From: Martinezella rhizogenes
GTDB lineage: Bacteria; Pseudomonadota; Alphaproteobacteria; Rhizobiales; Rhizobiaceae
Assembly: GCA_013322215.1 (NCBI GenBank)
Contig: JAAMEZ010000047.1
Span: 186,001-250,000, forward strand
DNA: 64,000 bases
Direction of reading: 5' to 3'
Numbering within the stretch: the first letter of the stretch is position 1; each line of letters begins with the position of its first letter. This document shows positions 16,834 through 25,131 of this stretch, piece after piece. A program made the translations under genes and the position numbers. Below the pieces are notes generated by a model. The model worked only from the letters and a program-made list of their open reading frames with translations. It ran no database searches and was not told where the DNA came from.

Positions 16834-17778
16834 TCAAATGCGGGCGAAGCGCTCCGTCAGCAGCGCGAAGAAGCCATCGGCATCGACGTCGCGCATGACC
16901 TTGGCGTTGCGCTTGCGGTCGGTGACATGCCACCAGTCGACGACAGTCATGCCGACGGTCAGTTCCGACGTCACCTCGATCTCGACGTTGCATTCGCGGC
17001 CCTTGAAGAGCTCGGGCTTCAGAAGGTAGGCGATAACGGTCGGATCATGCAGCGGACCGCCGTCCGAACCGTACTTCTCGATATCGAAACGCTCGAAGAA
17101 CTGCAGCATTTCGACCATGGCCTTAGCCGGCGGCGTGCCGACGGCGGCGATGCGCTCGACGCGATCCTTGCGCGTCAGCAGCTTGTGGGTGACGTCGAGC
17201 GGCATCATGACGATGGGAACGCCCGAGCGGAACACGACGTCTGCCGCCTCCGGGTCGACATAGATGTTGAACTCGGCCGCCGGCGTGATGTTGCCGCCCT
17301 CGAAGAAGCCGCCGCCCATCATGACAAGTTCGCGTACGCGTCCGACGATCTCAGGCGCCTTCTGGAAGGCCATTGCGATGTTGGTCAGCGGGCCGAGCGT
17401 GCAGAGCGTGACGGCGCCTTCCGGCTCCTTGCGCAGCGTATCGATGATGAAATCGACGGCGTGGCCCGGCTGCAGCTGCATCGTCGGCTCGGACAGTTCC
17501 GGACCGTCCAGCCCGGTCTTGCCATGCACATGCTCCGCCGTCACCAGCTTGCGCTTCAGCGGCGCATCGGCGCCGGCAAACACCTTGACGTCACGGCGAT
17601 TGCAGAGTTCGCAGACGATGCGGGCATTGCGGCTCGTCAGGCTCAGCGGCACGTTGCCGGCAACCGCCGTAATGCCAAGCACCTCGATCTCCTCGCGGCT
17701 GCCGAAGGCGAGAAAGATCGCCGCGGCGTCGTCCTGACCAGGGTCCGTATCGATGATGATTTTTCTAGGTTCGGTCAT
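16834..17778 (-). CDS. Nucleoside hydrolase (IUNH family)
   Basis: The 314-residue enzyme hydrolyses the N-glycosidic bond of ribonucleosides to give a base and ribose. The N-terminal DTDPGQDDAAA motif binds the catalytic Ca2+, and AEFNIYVDPEAAD and a late HDPTVIAY segment complete the active site. The sequence fits the inosine-uridine-preferring group; exact preference is not determined. The released ribose could feed the ribokinase encoded 3 kb away. Monocistronic and convergent with the chemoreceptor. Confidence 0.93.
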   Translation of the reverse strand: MTEPRKIIIDTDPGQDDAAAIFLAFGSREEIEVLGITAVAGNVPLSLTSRNARIVCELCNRRDVKVFAGADAPLKRKLVTAEHVHGKTGLDGPELSEPTMQLQPGHAVDFIIDTLRKEPEGAVTLCTLGPLTNIAMAFQKAPEIVGRVRELVMMGGGFFEGGNITPAAEFNIYVDPEAADVVFRSGVPIVMMPLDVTHKLLTRKDRVERIAAVGTPPAKAMVEMLQFFERFDIEKYGSDGGPLHDPTVIAYLLKPELFKGRECNVEIEVTSELTVGMTVVDWWHVTDRKRNAKVMRDVDADGFFALLTERFARI

Positions 17779-17914
17779 ATCTGTAACTTTCCTCCGGTGC
17801 AGATCGACAGGCTTTGTCGCGGGTCCGGTCCGGCTTTGTCAAGCGCTCGCACGCCATCCCGCAAAACGATTCGCCGCCATGGATTTCGATCTCGCAAATG
17901 CGAAGACGCCATGG

Positions 17915-17943
17915 CTTGCACTCACAGGCGCGTACTCCCATAT
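17915..17943 (+). promoter_or_regulatory. RpoH (sigma-32)-type promoter of hsp20
   Basis: CTTGCAC (17915-17921) is followed after 14 bases by TCCCATAT (17936-17943). This closely matches the heat-shock consensus CTTGAAA-N13/15-CCCCATnT. It would start transcription near 17950, about 60 bases before the small heat-shock gene. Confidence 0.7.
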
Positions 17944-17952
17944 TAGGGACAA

Positions 17953-18009
17953 CCGGGTGCTGAAGATCAGGTCCGGAACGGTCGCTTGACACCCAAGGAC
18001 TTTGAGACA
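17953..18009 (+). ncRNA. ROSE-like RNA thermometer in the hsp20 leader
   Basis: The predicted leader holds two stems. The first is CCGG-gtg-CTGA-aga-TCAG-gt-CCGG (17953-17976). The second sets TCGCTT (17982-17987) against AAGGA (17995-17999), the ribosome site of the next gene. TCGCT matches the UYGCU motif of rhizobial ROSE elements exactly, and the C-G, G-G, U-A register opposite AGGA is the expected one. ROSE elements block translation of small heat-shock genes at low temperature. The call rests on motif, position and gene type, not on a folding calculation. Confidence 0.6.
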
Positions 18010-18441
18010 ATGAGCCGGACGACTCCCTTTGCCAGCCCGCTGCTTCTGGGCTTTGATACTATGGAAAAGACGCTTGAGCGGATTTCCAAGGCCAGCGACG
18101 GTTACCCTCCCTACAATATCGAACGGATGCATGCGGATCGCCTTTCCGGCGAGCCGGAGCGACTGCGCATCACGCTGGCTGTTGCCGGCTTTTCCGAAGA
18201 CGAGCTCGATGTCACGACGGAAGAAAACCAGCTGCTGATCCGCGGCCGCCAGATCGAGCAGGGCGAGCGCGACTATCTCTATCGCGGTATTGCGGCCCGG
18301 CAGTTTCAGCGCGTTTTCGTTCTTGCCGACGGCATGCAGGTGCTCGGCGCCGCGCTCAAGAACGGCCTGCTCTCCGTCGATCTCATTCGGCCGGAACCCG
18401 ACCGTATAGTAAAGAAAATTAACATTTCGGTCTCACAGTAG
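18010..18441 (+). CDS. Small heat-shock protein (Hsp20/alpha-crystallin)
   Basis: The 143-residue IbpA/HspH-like chaperone holds unfolding proteins during heat stress. The alpha-crystallin domain spans about residues 40-130, with LRITLAVAGFSEDELDV, ENQLLIRGRQ, YLYRGIAARQFQRVF and the GLLSVDLIRPEP motif. The ATG at 18010 lies 10 bases after AAGGA; a frame from 17986 would start inside the predicted thermometer. The upstream sigma-32-type promoter and ROSE-like leader predict both transcriptional and translational heat control. A DUF1150 gene follows after a repeat, the arrangement common in rhizobia. Confidence 0.95.
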   Translation: MSRTTPFASPLLLGFDTMEKTLERISKASDGYPPYNIERMHADRLSGEPERLRITLAVAGFSEDELDVTTEENQLLIRGRQIEQGERDYLYRGIAARQFQRVFVLADGMQVLGAALKNGLLSVDLIRPEPDRIVKKINISVSQ

Positions 18442-18496
18442 CACAACGGCCTGGAGCCGGATGACTTTAGGCCGAATCGGCCTGAAGTCTGAATCG

Positions 18497-18565
18497 GCTC
18501 TAGAATCAAAGAACTAGAGCACGACGTCGCCCGAAAGCCATCCACACTTTTCGGCATCATGCTCT
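18497..18565. repeat. CTAGAGC-ended intergenic repeat, family C
   Basis: The core from CTAGAGCACGACGTCG (18514) to GCATCATGCTCT (18565) contains CGAAAAGTGTGGATGGCTTTCGG on the reverse strand, split here across CTTTTCGG and CCGAAAG arms. It is a compact palindromic element of the type scattered through Rhizobium genomes. A partial end (GGCTCTAG) precedes it. It separates hsp20 from the DUF1150 gene. Confidence 0.7.
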
Positions 18566-18599
18566 GGAGCCGTTGGTCCCTCATACTGGAGGTACGAGC

Positions 18600-18857
18600 A
18601 TGTTGTTGAAAGAAGCTACCGCCCGCCTGACCCCATCCGAACTTGCCAATATCGGCACCGGTGAGGTCGCCTACATCAGAAAAATGGATTGGTCCGAAGT
18701 ATCCCGCTGCTTCCCGGAAGCGCCCGATATCGATCCGGATGTCGATCTATGGGCGCTTTTCGGCGCCGACGGCACCCCGATCCTCTTGACGGACAATCGC
18801 TCCAGCACCTTCTATCGTGCTGCCGAAGACGAATTGAAGACGGTCAGCCTGCACTGA
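18600..18857 (+). CDS. DUF1150 family small protein
   Basis: The 85-residue acidic protein matches the DUF1150 family of alphaproteobacteria: GTGEVAYIRKM, then DPDVDLWALFGADGTPI and LTDNRSSTFY. Family members are regularly encoded beside small heat-shock genes, as here, but the function is not known. The ATG at 18600 is set by GGAGG at 18588-18592. It may be co-transcribed with hsp20 across the intervening repeat. Confidence 0.9.
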   Translation: MLLKEATARLTPSELANIGTGEVAYIRKMDWSEVSRCFPEAPDIDPDVDLWALFGADGTPILLTDNRSSTFYRAAEDELKTVSLH

Positions 18858-18872
18858 CCATGAGCGTCGCCC

Positions 18873-18891
18873 GACGGTGAAAGTCACCGTC
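18873..18891. terminator. Hairpin after DUF1150 gene
   Basis: GACGGTGA (18873-18880) and TCACCGTC (18884-18891) form a perfect eight-pair stem with a three-base loop. A second stem (GACCGCC at 18944-18950 with GGCGGTC at 18957-18963) follows. Neither has a T-run, so termination is a guess based on the convergent gene arrangement. Confidence 0.4.
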
Positions 18892-19018
18892 CGCAAGGAC
18901 CGCATCGAACCGGCCCCACCTGGCAACGTATGCGCATGATCCAGACCGCCCAAAGCGGCGGTCCTGACGGGATGATGTGAATATTTCAATCTGAAATTCT
19001 CGCCCGTAACCGGAGCGA

Positions 19019-19720
19019 TCAGACCCTCTTGAAGGTCAGATAGGCAGACGAGCGCCCTTCGCGGCGGGCCTTTGCCTCGTAGCGCGTGCTTGGCCAGCCC
19101 TCATAGGGCGTCAGCCAGTCGGCGGCATTCTGCGCAGTCCACTCGAAGCCGCCATGCGCCTGGCAGTGCTGCAGCGTCCAATTGACATAGGTGTCGATGT
19201 CAGACGCGAAGCAGAAGAGGGCGCCTGGCTTCAGGACGCGATGGAAGCGGGCAAGGTTCACCTGGGAGACGAAGCGGCGCTTCCAGTGCTTCTTCTTCGG
19301 CCAGGGATCCGGATAAAGCAGGTCGATCTGATCCAGACAGCCGTCCGGCAGCCAATCCAGCACCTGCGTCGCGTCGTCATTGTAGACGCGGATATTGTGT
19401 GCGCCTGCCTCCTCGACACGCGCAAGCAGCTTCTGCATCGAATTGACGAAAGGCTCGACACCGATGAAGCCGGTCTTCGGCTGCTCCAGCGCCCTGTGGA
19501 TCAGATGCTCTCCACCGCCGAAGCCGATCTCCAGGCGCAGACGCTCTGATGGCACCGGGAAAAGATCGTTCAGCGGCTGCGGCGCCGGGGCGGCAAGATC
19601 GATGATGAACTGCGGCAGCAATGCTTCCAGCTTTTCAGCCTGCTGGCCGCGCAAGGCCTTACCCTTGCGCCGGCCGAAGAATGCTTCCGTCGCCCGCGAC
19701 CGGCGCTCGGTATCGATCAT
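19019..19720 (-). CDS. trmB: tRNA (guanine-N7-)-methyltransferase
   Basis: TrmB methylates G46 in the tRNA variable loop using S-adenosylmethionine. The 233-residue protein has the SAM-binding LEIGFGGGEHL, the VEPFVNSM acidic loop and the catalytic DLLYPDPWPKKKHWKRRF motif. It overlaps metK by four bases (ATGA), so the gene for the SAM-making enzyme and that for this SAM user are translationally coupled. Confidence 0.97.
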   Translation of the reverse strand: MIDTERRSRATEAFFGRRKGKALRGQQAEKLEALLPQFIIDLAAPAPQPLNDLFPVPSERLRLEIGFGGGEHLIHRALEQPKTGFIGVEPFVNSMQKLLARVEEAGAHNIRVYNDDATQVLDWLPDGCLDQIDLLYPDPWPKKKHWKRRFVSQVNLARFHRVLKPGALFCFASDIDTYVNWTLQHCQAHGGFEWTAQNAADWLTPYEGWPSTRYEAKARREGRSSAYLTFKRV

Positions 19721-20970
19721 GCGGCTTCCCGGAGCTTCACTGCTTCCTTGAGAGCCTTCACCAGGTCCGTACGCTCCCAGGAGAAAGAGCCGTCACGGCC
19801 GGCCTTGCGGCCGAAGTGACCGTAAGCCGAGGTCTTGGCGTAGATCGGCTTGTTGAGGTCGAGGTGGCGGCGGATGCCGGTCGGCGAGAGGTCCATGTTC
19901 TTGCGGATGGCCGCTTCGACCTGGTCCTCGGTCACACCCTTGCCCGTGCCGTGCAGGTCGACATAGATCGACAGCGGCTGAGCAACGCCGATGGCGTAGG
20001 AGAGCTGGATCGTGCAGCGATCGGAAAGACCGGCGGCGACAACGTTCTTCGCCAGATAGCGGGCGGCGTAGGCCGCGGAACGGTCGACCTTGGTCGTGTC
20101 CTTGCCGGAGAATGCGCCGCCGCCATGCGGGGCTGCACCGCCGTAGGTGTCGACGATGATCTTGCGGCCGGTGAGGCCAGCATCACCGTCGGGACCGCCG
20201 ATGACGAACTTGCCGGTGGGGTTGATGTACCACTTGCAATCAGAAGCGATCTTCAGGTCACCAAGGGCTTCGACGATATAGGGCTCGACAACGGCGCGAA
20301 CCTTCTTCGAGTCCCAGTTCTCGTCGAGATGCTGGGTGGAAAGCACGATCGAGGTCACTTCGGACGGCTTTCCGTCGACGTAACGGACCGTCACCTGGCT
20401 CTTGGCGTCCGGGCCGAGCTTGGCGACTTCGCCATCGCCCTTCTTGCGGGCGGCAGCGAGCAGCTGCAGGATCTTGTGCGAATAGTAGATCGGCGCCGGC
20501 ATGAGGTCAGGCGTTTCCTTGCAGGCGTAGCCGAACATGATGCCCTGGTCGCCAGCACCTTCGTCGCCCTGCTGGTCGGCAGCATTGTCGACGCCCTGGG
20601 CGATGTCGGCGGACTGCGAGTGCAGCAGGACATCGATGCGTGCCTTCTTCCAGTGGAAGCCATCCTGCTCGTAACCGATATCCTTGATGGCGCGGCGAGC
20701 GGCGGCCTTGAACTTCGAAGGATTGATGACGTCGTTGCCGTCCTTGTCCTTCTTCATCAGGCTTGGCGGCAGACGCACTTCACCCGCGATGACGACGCGG
20801 TTGGTGGTGGCAAGGGTCTCGCATGCAATGCGCACGGTCCAGGGGTTCACGCCGGTCTTTGCAGCCTCGCGGTAAACCAGATCGACAATTTCATCGGAAA
20901 TGCGGTCACAAACTTTATCCGGGTGACCTTCGGCAACAGACTCACTCGTAAACAGATAATTCGCGCGCAT
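19717..20970 (-). CDS. metK: S-adenosylmethionine synthetase
   Basis: MetK makes SAM from methionine and ATP. The 417-residue protein carries GHPDKVCDRISDE near the N-terminus, the GAGDQGIMFGYA signature and the phosphate loop GGGAFSGKDTTKVDRSAAY. It has the insertions typical of alphaproteobacterial MetK, slightly longer than the E. coli enzyme (about 384). trmB follows with a four-base overlap. The upstream region (20971-21157) holds an A/T-rich dyad but no SAM riboswitch that I recognise. Confidence 0.98.
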   Translation of the reverse strand: MRANYLFTSESVAEGHPDKVCDRISDEIVDLVYREAAKTGVNPWTVRIACETLATTNRVVIAGEVRLPPSLMKKDKDGNDVINPSKFKAAARRAIKDIGYEQDGFHWKKARIDVLLHSQSADIAQGVDNAADQQGDEGAGDQGIMFGYACKETPDLMPAPIYYSHKILQLLAAARKKGDGEVAKLGPDAKSQVTVRYVDGKPSEVTSIVLSTQHLDENWDSKKVRAVVEPYIVEALGDLKIASDCKWYINPTGKFVIGGPDGDAGLTGRKIIVDTYGGAAPHGGGAFSGKDTTKVDRSAAYAARYLAKNVVAAGLSDRCTIQLSYAIGVAQPLSIYVDLHGTGKGVTEDQVEAAIRKNMDLSPTGIRRHLDLNKPIYAKTSAYGHFGRKAGRDGSFSWERTDLVKALKEAVKLREAA

Positions 20971-21041
20971 GCGGGATTCCCCTCAAAGAACAAATCTCTG
21001 CTTTTGATATTCGTCTCCGCCTCGAAAAACAAGCCGCACAA

Positions 21042-21065
21042 GGACATAAATATATCTTTATATCC
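21042..21065. promoter_or_regulatory. A/T-rich dyad upstream of metK
   Basis: On the minus strand GGATATAAA and TTTATGTCC form a nine-base dyad (one mismatch) around GATATA, about 72-95 bases before metK. TTGAAC (21068-21073, minus strand) next to it could be a -35 box. An operator overlapping the promoter is plausible; the regulator is unknown. Confidence 0.35.
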
Positions 21066-21099
21066 CCGTTCAAGTGATAAAATTTTGCCGTAAATAGCG

Positions 21100-21124
21100 A
21101 AAAGGCGGCCAAAATGACCGCCTC
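21100..21124 (-). terminator. Terminator of the praR-like gene
   Basis: On the minus strand GAGGCGGTC and GGCCGCCTTTT form a stem-loop ending in a T-run, 34 bases after the regulator's stop codon. It separates that gene from metK. Confidence 0.75.
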
Positions 21125-21157
21125 TCGACTTTGTCGGTTTAACCCCGCTTCGAAGGG

Positions 21158-21580
21158 TTACTCGGCATCCGCCTCGGCCGCGAGCGCCTTGACCAGCTCG
21201 ACAACCTTGCGTCGGACCTTGCCATCGGAAATTTTCACGAAGGCGCGGTTGAGCTGCAATCCTTCCGAAGAAGACAGAAAGTCGACGACGTAGTTGGAGC
21301 TGGATGCCTCGGCCATGCCACCCGCGCCGGCCGAATGCTCGCCCGGTGCGTCCTCGAAAAAGAAGGAAACCGGGACATTGAGGATGCTGGAGATATTCTG
21401 GAGGCGGCTGGCGCCAACGCGGTTGGTGCCTTTTTCGTATTTCTGAATCTGCTGAAACGTAATTCCGAGGCTTTCGCCGAGCTTCTCCTGGCTCATGCCA
21501 AGCATCGTGCGGCGGAGGCGTATGCGGCTACCGACATGAATGTCGATGGGGTTCGGCTTCTTTTTATTCTCAATCATCAT
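21158..21580 (-). CDS. praR: XRE-family regulator, PraR/PhrR-like
   Basis: The 140-residue protein has a Cro/C1-type helix-turn-helix at residues about 15-70 (VGSRIRLRRTMLGMSQEKLG, then ITFQQIQKYEKGTNRVGASR) and a C-terminal dimerisation tail. It closely fits the PraR/PhrR group of rhizobia, regulators linked in the literature to acid response, biofilm and attachment genes. The neighbouring lnt gene corresponds to actA, an acid-tolerance gene in Sinorhizobium, which supports the identification. AGGG precedes the start by five bases. Which of the two adjacent ATG codons is used is not decided. Confidence 0.85.
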   Translation of the reverse strand: MMIENKKKPNPIDIHVGSRIRLRRTMLGMSQEKLGESLGITFQQIQKYEKGTNRVGASRLQNISSILNVPVSFFFEDAPGEHSAGAGGMAEASSSNYVVDFLSSSEGLQLNRAFVKISDGKVRRKVVELVKALAAEADAE

Positions 21581-21728
21581 TTTACCCTAACATAGGTTGA
21601 ATTCAGGACCTGCCACCCGGTACCCTTCACCACCCCTATAACGCCACGTTGCAGCCGACGCCCCCAAGGCCTCCAGTCTACGTTCGAAAGGCGGACATCT
21701 AGCACTATGCAATTTTAGGGTTTTTTGG

Positions 21729-23330
21729 TCAATTCACCCTGAAAATAAAACCCATGCGCGAAATCGCGGCAATCATGCCGACTGCTCCGATGATCAACCA
21801 AAAGTATGTTTTTCTGGCTTTATCGTCGATGCGCGATACGGTTGCGCCACCTAAAGTGGTATCTATAAAGCCTTGCTGATTATAATCGATACCAGAAAGC
21901 ACCCGTCCGTGTGCATCAACAAATGCTGAAATGCCGGTATTGGCGCTTCGAATCAGCGGCAGTCCCTGCTCCACCGCCCTCACCCTTGCCTGCTGGAAAT
22001 GCTGGTATGGGCCAGGCGTATCGCCGAACCAGCCGTCATTCGTGACGTTGAGGATGGCATCGGCCTGGCGAATTTCCGGCGTCATTTCGTTCGGAAAGAT
22101 GATCTCGTAGCAGATCAACGGATAGAATTTGACGCCGTCGGGCATGGCCAGCAATTGCCGCTTTGTCGCCGCTGAAAATCCCCCCGGAAGCTCCACGACA
22201 TTCTCGATGCCGAGATAGCTCAGAATGTGCTCGAAGGGCACATACTCGCCGAAGGGAACGAGATGGGTCTTGTCGGACGCGCCGATGATCTGGCCACGGC
22301 CATCGATGACGTAGATCGAATTATAGTAACGCGGCTCGACGCCCGGCCCCATGTCTTCGACGCGGACGGCGCCGGTGATCAGGATCTGATCGTCATCGAG
22401 CTGATCCGCGATACGGGCGAGCGCATCGCGATTGTCGGTCAGGATGAAGGGCACGGCCGTTTCCGGCCAGACGATGATGTCAGGCCGCTTGCCGCCATTG
22501 GCAGACGGCTGGACGGAAAGCGCCAGATGCTTGTCGAAGATGGCGGAGCGGTCGGCGGCCGTATCCATCTTGGTTTCCTGATCGATGGACGGCTGCACGA
22601 TGCGCACGACCGGCGCCGTCTTGGCGTCGGTCAGCGGCGCGTCCGGCAGGTTCAGCGCGTAATAGCCATAGCCGAGATGAGCCGTGACGATGAGGATCGC
22701 AATGCCGATCCCCGGCACCCTGCCCTGGCGGGTGCCAAGCAGCGCCGGCGTTGCGAAGACGAAGACAGCAAGCACGGTGACGCCAAGCATGCCGACCACA
22801 TGCGCCGACTGCATCATCAGCGGAATGGGCATGGCGCCATAGCCGATGGCATTCCAGGGAAAGCCGGTGAAGAGAAAGCTGCGCAGCCATTCCAGAATGC
22901 CGAAGCTGAAGGCGAGCGCTGCGATACGCCCCATGCCATCGGACCACAGGATGCGGGCAAGCGCGGTCGCCACGCCGTAGAATATGGCCAGAAAGGCCGG
23001 CAGACCGAGGATTGCCAGCGGCAGCGCCCAGGCAAATTCATCGGCATCGATCAGCAGCGCATGGCCGAGCCACCAGAGACCGGCGACAAAATAGCCGAAG
23101 CCGAATAGCCAGCCGGTGAAGAAGGCAGGCCACAGGCGCCCGAGCAAGCCACTATCCGGGCCGGCGGCGACACCGTCCAGCAGCCAGACGAGTAGCGTAA
23201 ACGAGACGAACATTGCCGCGAAAAAGCCGAAGGGCGGCAATGCCAGAACGCCGATGGCCCCGGCAAGGATCGTAAGCAACGCACGTTTGAAACCCCAGAC
23301 GAGGATCACCCTGCCCGAAAGCCATTCCAT
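21729..23330 (-). CDS. lnt: Apolipoprotein N-acyltransferase
   Basis: Lnt adds the third acyl chain to the N-terminal cysteine of lipoproteins in the inner membrane. The 533-residue protein has six to seven N-terminal membrane helices (residues about 10-210), a periplasmic nitrilase-like domain and one C-terminal helix. The catalytic triad is seen as Glu in VWPETAVPF, Lys in SDKTHLVPFGEY and Cys in LICYEIIFPNE. The homologue in Sinorhizobium is the acid-tolerance gene actA. lspA, the preceding lipoprotein-processing step, is at 50.5 kb. Confidence 0.97.
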   Translation of the reverse strand: MEWLSGRVILVWGFKRALLTILAGAIGVLALPPFGFFAAMFVSFTLLVWLLDGVAAGPDSGLLGRLWPAFFTGWLFGFGYFVAGLWWLGHALLIDADEFAWALPLAILGLPAFLAIFYGVATALARILWSDGMGRIAALAFSFGILEWLRSFLFTGFPWNAIGYGAMPIPLMMQSAHVVGMLGVTVLAVFVFATPALLGTRQGRVPGIGIAILIVTAHLGYGYYALNLPDAPLTDAKTAPVVRIVQPSIDQETKMDTAADRSAIFDKHLALSVQPSANGGKRPDIIVWPETAVPFILTDNRDALARIADQLDDDQILITGAVRVEDMGPGVEPRYYNSIYVIDGRGQIIGASDKTHLVPFGEYVPFEHILSYLGIENVVELPGGFSAATKRQLLAMPDGVKFYPLICYEIIFPNEMTPEIRQADAILNVTNDGWFGDTPGPYQHFQQARVRAVEQGLPLIRSANTGISAFVDAHGRVLSGIDYNQQGFIDTTLGGATVSRIDDKARKTYFWLIIGAVGMIAAISRMGFIFRVN

Positions 23331-23408
23331 GCGCCAGCTCCGTCCAATCGCGAATCAATTGGGCGCAGTCTTTCAAAAATGCAGCGATTTGTCCCGCTCT
23401 TGCGCCAT

Positions 23409-24581
23409 TTATTGGCTAGCGGCGTTACGCTCGGCCGGCGCTTCCTCGGTGATCGCTTCCGGTGCCGGCAAATCGCGTTCCTGCGTACCTGCCTCACCTT
23501 CCAGCTTTACGGTCGGCCGGCGGCGAACAGCGTGACGCTTACGCGTGATGCGCACCCGCTTGATGCGGCGCGGATCGGCATCGAGAATATGGAATTCGAA
23601 ACCTGGAAGCGCCTGCACGACCTCGCCACGCACCGGAATGCGGCCAAGAGCCGAGAAGATCAAACCGCCAAGCGTGTCCACTTCGTCCACCTGCTCGGCG
23701 ATATCGAAATCCGGACCGATCGCAGCTGCGATCTCCTCCAGCTCGACACGGGCGTCGGCCACGAAGACGTCTTCGGAGACGCGCTTGAACATCACTTCTT
23801 CGTCATCGTGCTCGTCGTCGATGTCGCCGACGACCATTTCGACGATGTCTTCGTGTGACGCGAGGCCGTCGGTACCGCCATATTCATCGATAACCAAGGC
23901 CATCTGCGTGCGATTGACCTGCATGCGACGCAGGAGATCGGAGGCGAGCATGGAAGGCGGCACGAACAGGATCTTGCGGATAATGCCGGCTTCCGCCAGC
24001 GTCTTCTGCAGATCGACCCGCGAAAGGTCGAAATTCGGCTTGACCGAGCGCGCCGGCTTTTCGGCCGCAGGGGCTGCCGTTGCAGCGGCCGCCGTCTTCG
24101 TACTGCCGCTGCGGCGCTTGTTACGGGCCTGCTTGGCGACATAGGAGAGAAGATCGCGGATATGCACCATGCCGCGCGGATCATCCAGCGTGTCGGCATA
24201 GACGGGCATACGCGAGCGACCGCTTTCCTCGAAGAGGATCATCAGCTCGCCGATGGTGATGTTCTGGTCCACCGCTTCGATGTCGGCGCGCGGCACCATG
24301 ACATCCTCGACGCGCACCTCGCGGAAGCGCAGGATATTGTGCAGCATCGCCCGCTCATCCGCGGAGAAGGCATCATCGCCGGCGGCGTTGGTCATCAACG
24401 CATCGGCAAGATCCTCGCGCAGCCGGGCGGAGTCCTGTGCCGGGCGCAGAATGCGTGCAGCACGTGCCCAGAATGAAGAGTGGGATCGCTTGCCGTTGCT
24501 ACTACTGCCTACCTCGTCGGAGGAGGCTGCATCGGCGCCGTCTTTGGCCTCGGGGGCCGATCTCGTCGTAAAGTCGCTCAT
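23409..24581 (-). CDS. CorC/TlyC-like CBS-domain protein
   Basis: The 390-residue protein has a charged N-terminus, two CBS domains (about residues 95-270, starting VEDVMVPRADIEAV), an inserted Ala/Lys-rich linker, and a C-terminal CorC_HlyC transporter-associated domain (VELEEIAAAIGPDF, then DTLGGLIFSALGRIPVRGE). It lacks the N-terminal DUF21 membrane domain, so it is the soluble CorC type associated with Mg/Co efflux or metal homeostasis. The position beside lnt and ybeY is conserved in many proteobacteria. Annotated elsewhere as hemolysin, but no toxin activity is implied. Confidence 0.9.
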   Translation of the reverse strand: MSDFTTRSAPEAKDGADAASSDEVGSSSNGKRSHSSFWARAARILRPAQDSARLREDLADALMTNAAGDDAFSADERAMLHNILRFREVRVEDVMVPRADIEAVDQNITIGELMILFEESGRSRMPVYADTLDDPRGMVHIRDLLSYVAKQARNKRRSGSTKTAAAATAAPAAEKPARSVKPNFDLSRVDLQKTLAEAGIIRKILFVPPSMLASDLLRRMQVNRTQMALVIDEYGGTDGLASHEDIVEMVVGDIDDEHDDEEVMFKRVSEDVFVADARVELEEIAAAIGPDFDIAEQVDEVDTLGGLIFSALGRIPVRGEVVQALPGFEFHILDADPRRIKRVRITRKRHAVRRRPTVKLEGEAGTQERDLPAPEAITEEAPAERNAASQ

Positions 24582-24606
24582 TGTTCCTGGTCAGACAGGG
24601 TTCAAA

Positions 24607-25113
24607 TCAAATGGGGTCTTGTCCCGCATAGGGATCAGATAGGCCAAGACTAGCCAAAATGCGAGTCTCCAGCCCCTCCATTCTTTCGGCTTCACTATTA
24701 TTCATATGGTCGTAGCCGAAGAGATGCAAGAAACCATGCACCATCAAATGGGTCAAATGCTCGTCAAAACTCTTTTCGAGATCGACAGCTTCGCGCTCCA
24801 CGGTTTCCCTGGCGATGATGATATCGCCAAGCATCGGGCCGGGCTTGCCGCCGGGTTCCAGCGGGAAGGCCGGGAAGGAAAGCACGTTCGTCGCCTTGTC
24901 CTGCGAGCGCCACTCCGCATTGATCTCGCGGATCGAGGCATCGTCTGTGAAGACCAGCGACAATTCGGTCGCCATTTTTGGAAATGGCTGCTTTTCGTGT
25001 TTCTTCAGATAGGCGGCGGCCTCGCCGAGCACCCGCTCGGCAAGCGCTTGCAATTGCTCTTCGGAGGGCCAGTCGCCCTCCTCCACGCTGATCTGTATGT
25101 CGAGTTCTGCCAT
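24607..25113 (-). CDS. ybeY: rRNA maturation endoribonuclease
   Basis: YbeY is a zinc-dependent endoribonuclease needed for 16S rRNA 3'-end maturation and ribosome quality control. The 168-residue protein ends with the metal-binding HLMVHGFLHLFGYDH motif (His-x3-His-x5-His) and has the conserved LSLVFTDDASIREINAEWR segment. It sits 18 bases after phoH and 25 before the CorC-like gene, the widely conserved phoH-ybeY-corC-lnt order. Confidence 0.97.
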   Translation of the reverse strand: MAELDIQISVEEGDWPSEEQLQALAERVLGEAAAYLKKHEKQPFPKMATELSLVFTDDASIREINAEWRSQDKATNVLSFPAFPLEPGGKPGPMLGDIIIARETVEREAVDLEKSFDEHLTHLMVHGFLHLFGYDHMNNSEAERMEGLETRILASLGLSDPYAGQDPI

Positions 25114-25131
25114 GAGCTTTCGGAGCGCAGA

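Noticed and set aside
20971..21157. SAM riboswitch upstream of metK
   Set aside because: I could not find the conserved cores of SAM-I, SAM-II or SAM/SAH motifs. A covariance-model search would be needed to exclude a divergent one.
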